DNA from: Hyphomicrobiales bacterium
Lineage (GTDB): Bacteria; Pseudomonadota; Alphaproteobacteria; Rhizobiales; Aestuariivirgaceae
Length of the DNA: 9,176 nucleotides
Direction of reading: 5' to 3'
Assembly: GCA_012032065.1 (NCBI GenBank)
Contig: JAAURV010000102.1
Location: 1-9,176 of the forward strand
Of this stretch, positions 6,773-9,176 are shown one piece after another; the first letter of the stretch is position 1; every line of letters starts with the position of its first letter. Below the pieces are notes generated by a model, which did no database searches, had not been told where the DNA came from, and saw only the letters and a program-made list of their open reading frames with translations. The translations under genes were made by a program, and so were the position numbers.

Positions 6773-7387
6773 CTATGAGCCGTTGAACGGCAATCCTTCA
6801 TCATTCAACTGCGCACTGACAAGAGCGGCTATGTATTCTTCCATTTCCGTAAAATCTAAATGCCCCGCATCCCAGGCTGCATCAGCGGCTTGAAGCGCTT
6901 GCTCGTAGCCTTCTCGATTCTCTCGAATTCGTTCAGGAAGTATTTTGCGTCCCGGTTGCAAGTTGCCTGCTCGCACGCATAACAAATAGTAGCAGACGGC
7001 CCTTGCTGTTCTACCGTTCCCCTCCACGAATGGATGAATCCAATTGAGACGCCACAGACCGTAAGCAGCGAGTTCTGTAGGGGACCAAATGTACCAGTTC
7101 TCGTGAATGTTCGATATGAACCGATCCATCCAGTCGGGGACTTCTTTGAAGTGTGGAGGCTTATGATTACCTACGTATATAGGCTCTTCCCGGAATCTCC
7201 CTCCAAACGCGGAGATGTTAGCAACCGCCACATGATTGAACGCCCATAGCATGTACTTATCTATGGCTGTGGGCCCTTGTCTCAGGCCGATCTCGATGCA
7301 GTTCGTCATCAAATCGTATTGCCGGATCAGGTTTTGCTCCTGAACTCGGTCATAGAGTTCTTGATCTTCTTGTTCCAGAACAAGCAT
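6773..7387 (-). CDS. Fic-domain protein, probable AMP-transferase toxin
   Basis: This 204-residue Fic/Doc protein has the complete catalytic motif HPFVEGNGRTAR at residues 118-129. His118 is the general base, Glu123 should bind metal, and the GNGR turn anchors the phosphates. The flap stretch that docks target proteins is visible near EEPIYVGNHKPPHF. Fic enzymes usually transfer AMP from ATP to hydroxyl side chains of target proteins. I find no canonical inhibitory motif (S/T)xxxE(G/N) in this protein, so inhibition would have to come in trans, as in class I Fic systems; the adjacent small gene is the obvious candidate. The ATG at 7387 has no Shine-Dalgarno and directly follows a hairpin. An upstream in-frame TAG at 7417-7415 rules out a longer N-terminus. 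Codon use is less GC-rich than in the flanking genes, suggesting transfer. Confidence 0.88.
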   Translation of the reverse strand: MLVLEQEDQELYDRVQEQNLIRQYDLMTNCIEIGLRQGPTAIDKYMLWAFNHVAVANISAFGGRFREEPIYVGNHKPPHFKEVPDWMDRFISNIHENWYIWSPTELAAYGLWRLNWIHPFVEGNGRTARAVCYYLLCVRAGNLQPGRKILPERIRENREGYEQALQAADAAWDAGHLDFTEMEEYIAALVSAQLNDEGLPFNGS

Positions 7388-7390
7388 CGG

Positions 7391-7416
7391 AAAAGCCCGG
7401 CAGGAGAGCCCGGGCT
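7391..7416 (-). terminator. Terminator-like hairpin between the antitoxin and fic genes
   Basis: On the minus strand AGCCCGG (7416-7410) and CCGGGCT (7400-7394) form a perfect 7-bp GC-rich stem with a 9-nt loop. A short T run (7394-7391) follows, then the fic ATG at 7387. The T run is on the minus-strand side only, so it would act on transcription from the antitoxin into fic. It could lower toxin expression by partial termination or by occluding ribosome access. Confidence 0.6.
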
Positions 7417-7421
7417 AACTC

Positions 7422-7643
7422 TCAGAGAGCTGGAGGGGACGATATTACACGTACATGTTCCGTCGCGCGCCGCGCCGACTCTTTCGTAATACGCGAGCCC
7501 TTCGGGGCGTTACCGTACACAAAACTTGCCCTCTGTTCCTTAAGTTGGGCATCCGTCATCACTATCGTTTTTGTTGCTTCCAGTTTCTGACGTAGTTCGG
7601 GTCGGTCGGGCGCTCTTTTCAGTGCTGCTTTCCGCTCAGCCAT
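7422..7643 (-). CDS. Small Fic-associated protein, putative antitoxin
   Basis: This 73-residue, charged, probably helical protein lies directly upstream of fic on the same strand. I chose the ATG at 7643-7641 because GGGAG (7656-7652) sits 8 nt before it; a GTG at 7670 would add nine residues but lacks such a site. The C-terminal half has the pattern EQRASFVYGNAP followed by RITKESARRA. From memory, an SF-x-YGN and ITxE-xxxxA pattern is typical of small proteins encoded beside Fic genes in proteobacteria. It does not contain the canonical Fic-inhibitory motif (S/T)xxxE(G/N), so the antitoxin role is inferred from position, size and this pattern. The stop lies 34 nt before the fic ATG with the hairpin 7391-7416 in between. 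Confidence 0.75.
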   Translation of the reverse strand: MAERKAALKRAPDRPELRQKLEATKTIVMTDAQLKEQRASFVYGNAPKGSRITKESARRATEHVRVISSPPAL

Positions 7644-7668
7644 TTTTGATTCTCCCAAGGACGAAGCC

Positions 7669-7697
7669 ACAATACGTTATCAAAGGTTAACCGCCAA
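7669..7697 (-). promoter_or_regulatory. Candidate promoter of the Fic module
   Basis: On the minus strand TTGGCG (7697-7692) and TATTGT (7674-7669) are separated by 17 nt, each matching 4 of 6 consensus bases, and lie about 26 nt before the antitoxin ATG at 7643. The spacing is ideal but the match is moderate. Confidence 0.35.
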
Positions 7698-7748
7698 TGA
7701 CGTTCCTTATATGTACTCCTATTGTGGCATTTTTGCCAGCAGTCAGCA

Positions 7749-7913
7749 TCACAACGCTGTGATGCGGGGCTTGTATGGCCCACGCGTAAGGTCAACTTTG
7801 GCCTCTTGTGCTTCCACTAGTGCAACAATGTCGCCGATCTCCCAAAGTCTCTCAGACACGCCAGCGGCCATTGCAGGTGACATGCCAAGCTTCGAATGCA
7901 GCTGGACAATGGG
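7749..7913 (-). pseudogene. C-terminal remnant of an insertion-sequence transposase
   Basis: The minus strand encodes about 54 residues ending at a TGA (7751-7749). They contain HSKLGMSPAMAAGVSERLWE, then IGDIVALVEA and a basic RGPYKPR tail. From memory this is the C-terminal end of DDE-type transposases common in rhizobia, in which an IHxTLxMTPAMAAGV segment, a DRLW-x-x-x-DIVALVE helix and a GPYKKR tail close the protein. The rest of the transposase, including its DDE catalytic residues, is absent. Upstream of about 7913 the frame stays open but loses resemblance, so the element is decayed and cannot transpose by itself. It lies between the Fic module and the right inverted end. The exact IS family is uncertain. 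Confidence 0.6.
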
Positions 7914-8028
7914 ATCGTCGTTGTGATGCAGTAATCGCCCGCGACGAGCGTCCCGCAGCAAGCATTGTGTCAATCCCGCTTGATTTCAAACTGACCCACC
8001 GCCGCCGAGAGTGGTTAGCGGCTTTCAT
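7852..8028 (-). pseudogene. Possible truncated gene starting at the malG-type stop, cut by the island
   Basis: The permease stop TAA (8031-8029) is followed at once by ATG (8028-8026), with AAGGGG just before the stop as a possible Shine-Dalgarno. The frame begins MKAANHSRRRWVS and enters the inverted end near 8000 after about ten codons. It closes at a TGA (7854-7852) after 58 residues without resembling any family. This could be the first codons of the next operon gene, broken by the insertion, or chance. It overlaps the transposase remnant in another frame, so only 8028 to about 8000 would be original. Confidence 0.25.
7981..8000 (-). repeat. Right inverted end of the Fic island
   Basis: Read inward on the minus strand this is GGTGGGTCAGTTTGAAATCA. 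It shares the 12-base core TCAGTTTGAAAT with the left end, plus GTG two bases outside the core. It begins about 30 nt after the permease stop codon, marking where the sugar transporter operon ends abruptly. Confidence 0.5.
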
Positions 8029-8856
8029 TTACCCCTTCACCGCCCCCATCGTCAGCCCGCGCGACAGGTGGTTCTGGATCAGGATCACCAGGAGCAGCGC
8101 TGGGAAGAAGGCGAGGAAGCCGACAAGAGCAATCGCGTTGTAGATGATGCCATCGGAACCGCCGGAGAAATTGGCGAGCGCCACCGACAAGGGATAGGCG
8201 TTCTTCGACGCGATGATGAGCGTGAACAGATATTCGTTCATGGCGAAGATCGCGGCGATGACTGCTGCCGTGATGATGCCGGGCAGGCACATGGGGATGA
8301 TGATCTCCCACAGGATGCGCAAGTCCGACGCGCCGTCGGTGCGCGCGGCATCTTCGATCTCATGGTGAATGTCGATCATGTAGCTGCGCACGATCCAGAC
8401 GACGATCGAGAGATTCATCGCGGCGTAAACAAGCATCAGTGCATAAACCGAGTCGATGAGCTTCAGCTTGCCAAACAGGAAGAAGATGGGAATCGTCACC
8501 GCCGCGGGCGCCATCATCTTGGTGGAGAGGATGTAGTTGCCGATGTCGGCATTACCCTTGAACTTGTAGCGCGCCAGCGCATAAGCGGCGGGAACGCCAA
8601 GCGCGAGACAGATGACCACGCTGCCGGTGATCGCGACGATGGAGTTGTAGAAATAGAGCCCGATCGGCCATTCGGTCCAGATTTTTGCCCAGGTTTCGGT
8701 GGTTATGGTCGGAAAATAGATGGGCGAAGGCGCGATGATCTCGTTGCGCGGGCGCAAAGCGATCGAGGCGAAGTAGAGGATGGGGAGGAACGAGATCAGC
8801 CCCCAAATGGTCAATATGATCCATCCCCAGCGCGGGCCATCCAGACGCCTGCTCAT
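8029..8856 (-). CDS. Carbohydrate ABC transporter permease (MalG type)
   Basis: This 275-residue inner-membrane permease has about six predicted membrane segments (near residues 11-31, 72-95, 113-130, 137-157, 194-215 and 241-262). The cytoplasmic EAA loop reads EDAARTDGASDLRILWEIIIP (about 168-188), which couples the permease to the ATPase. Length, the N-terminal FLPILYFASIALRP stretch and the LSRGLTMGAVKG ending are typical of the MalG half of MalFG-type sugar importers. The ATG overlaps the preceding permease stop as ATGA and lacks its own Shine-Dalgarno, so the two are coupled. Downstream the operon stops at the right end of the Fic island. The transported substrate is not evident; the ATPase at 1-448 is a possible partner. 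Confidence 0.93.
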   Translation of the reverse strand: MSRRLDGPRWGWIILTIWGLISFLPILYFASIALRPRNEIIAPSPIYFPTITTETWAKIWTEWPIGLYFYNSIVAITGSVVICLALGVPAAYALARYKFKGNADIGNYILSTKMMAPAAVTIPIFFLFGKLKLIDSVYALMLVYAAMNLSIVVWIVRSYMIDIHHEIEDAARTDGASDLRILWEIIIPMCLPGIITAAVIAAIFAMNEYLFTLIIASKNAYPLSVALANFSGGSDGIIYNAIALVGFLAFFPALLLVILIQNHLSRGLTMGAVKG

Positions 8857-9176
8857 GATTCGGCGCCCGATTTGAAGAACTTGCGCACCACGACTTGCGC
8901 CAGAATGATCGTGACGATCAGCACGACCACGGAAGCGGCCGAGGCATAGCCCTGTTCGAAGCTTCTGAAGGCCGTGCGGTAAATAAAGTAGCTCAACGTT
9001 TCGGTGTCGCCCGCGGGCGAACCTTGGGTGATGATGTTCACGGCGGACATGTTGTTGAGAAGATCGATGCCGCGCAACACCAGTGCGATGGCGATGATCG
9101 GCCGCAGCATGGGCAGCGAGATGTTCCAGAACATCTTGCCGAAGCTCGCGCCGTCGAGCCTTGCCGCTTCCTCGAT
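8853..9176 (-). CDS. Carbohydrate ABC transporter permease (MalF type), C-terminal part
   Basis: The frame is open to the window edge and gives the last 107 residues of a sugar ABC permease. It starts in the EAA loop (IEEAARLDGASFGKMFWNIS and LPMLRP), then has hydrophobic segments (IIAIALVLRGIDLL and ASVVVLIVTIILAQVVV) and a basic tail. The internal ATG at 9134 is not the true start, since the conserved EAA motif lies upstream of it. It forms the usual MalF/MalG pair with the downstream gene, with a 4-nt ATGA overlap. The window edge removes the first five or so membrane segments. Confidence 0.92.
   Translation of the reverse strand: MEEAARLDGASFGKMFWNISLPMLRPIIAIALVLRGIDLLNNMSAVNIITQGSPAGDTETLSYFIYRTAFRSFEQGYASAASVVVLIVTIILAQVVVRKFFKSGAES

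Larger units (their letters stand above)
6745..8005. mobile_element. Putative IS-derived island carrying a Fic module
   Basis: An exact 12-bp inverted repeat, TCAGTTTGAAAT, lies at 6755-6766 (plus) and 7983-7994 (minus), inside longer imperfect ends. Between them are a two-gene Fic module and the C-terminal remnant of a transposase. The interior is visibly AT-richer (near 50 percent GC in sampled stretches) than flanks above 60 percent. A GAGTGG hexamer occurs just outside both ends (6741-6746 and 8009-8014), compatible with a target duplication but weak at this length. The ends may come from one element or from two different insertion sequences. Confidence 0.4.

Noticed and set aside
7034..7489. 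Two short plus-strand frames opposite fic
   Set aside because: The minus strand carries an intact Fic motif HPFVEGNGRTAR, so these are shadows.
8011..8949. Plus-strand frame of 312 codons opposite the permeases
   Set aside because: The minus strand has hydrophobic segments and two EAA loops of ABC permeases; the plus frame is Asp/Arg/His-rich, the expected complement.
1..9176. tRNA, rRNA or riboswitch
   Set aside because: No cloverleaf, rRNA-like stretch or recognisable riboswitch core was seen on either strand in the intergenic gaps; this was by eye only.

Overview
The window is high-GC (about 60 to 65 percent by eye), gene-dense bacterial DNA with short or overlapping gene junctions. The protein types point to an alphaproteobacterium, most likely Hyphomicrobiales (Rhizobiales): MalK/UgpC-type sugar ABC parts, a rhizobial-style 2-oxo acid dehydrogenase, a SorC regulator and a PfkB kinase. 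That placement is inferred from protein style alone.

Layout. 1-448 (minus): N-terminal half of a sugar-type ABC ATPase, cut by the window edge. 449-542: short divergent promoter region. 543-5778 (plus): one compact apparent operon, E1-alpha, E1-beta, E2 (lipoyl acyltransferase), SorC-type sugar-sensing regulator, PfkB-family kinase. It ends in a large hairpin/mosaic repeat at 5781-5840. 5915-6694 (minus): an unrecognised conserved-looking protein. About 6745-8005: an AT-richer island holding a two-gene Fic module (small putative antitoxin plus Fic-domain protein, minus strand) and the C-terminal remnant of an IS transposase, bounded by a 12-bp exact inverted repeat. 8029-9176 (minus): two sugar ABC permeases of MalG and MalF type, the second cut by the window edge.

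How the genes may work together. The SorC regulator and PfkB kinase probably sense and phosphorylate a sugar or polyol. The E1/E2 genes would supply an acyl-CoA-forming oxidative decarboxylase of the pyruvate/acetoin dehydrogenase type. The flanking ABC genes may import the substrate. No E3 (dihydrolipoamide dehydrogenase) is present in the window, so it must be supplied from elsewhere. The substrate cannot be read from the sequence.

The points most worth a second look are: (1) one surplus base near 1389-1392 that shifts the end of E1-alpha out of frame and, with no stop in the way, fuses it to E1-beta as a single 676-residue frame; (2) the Fic module, whose small partner has an SFVYGN motif instead of the canonical Fic-inhibitory motif, with a terminator-like hairpin between antitoxin and toxin; (3) IS-like inverted ends around that module; (4) a PfkB kinase with an unusual C-x-C-x-C anion-hole motif.
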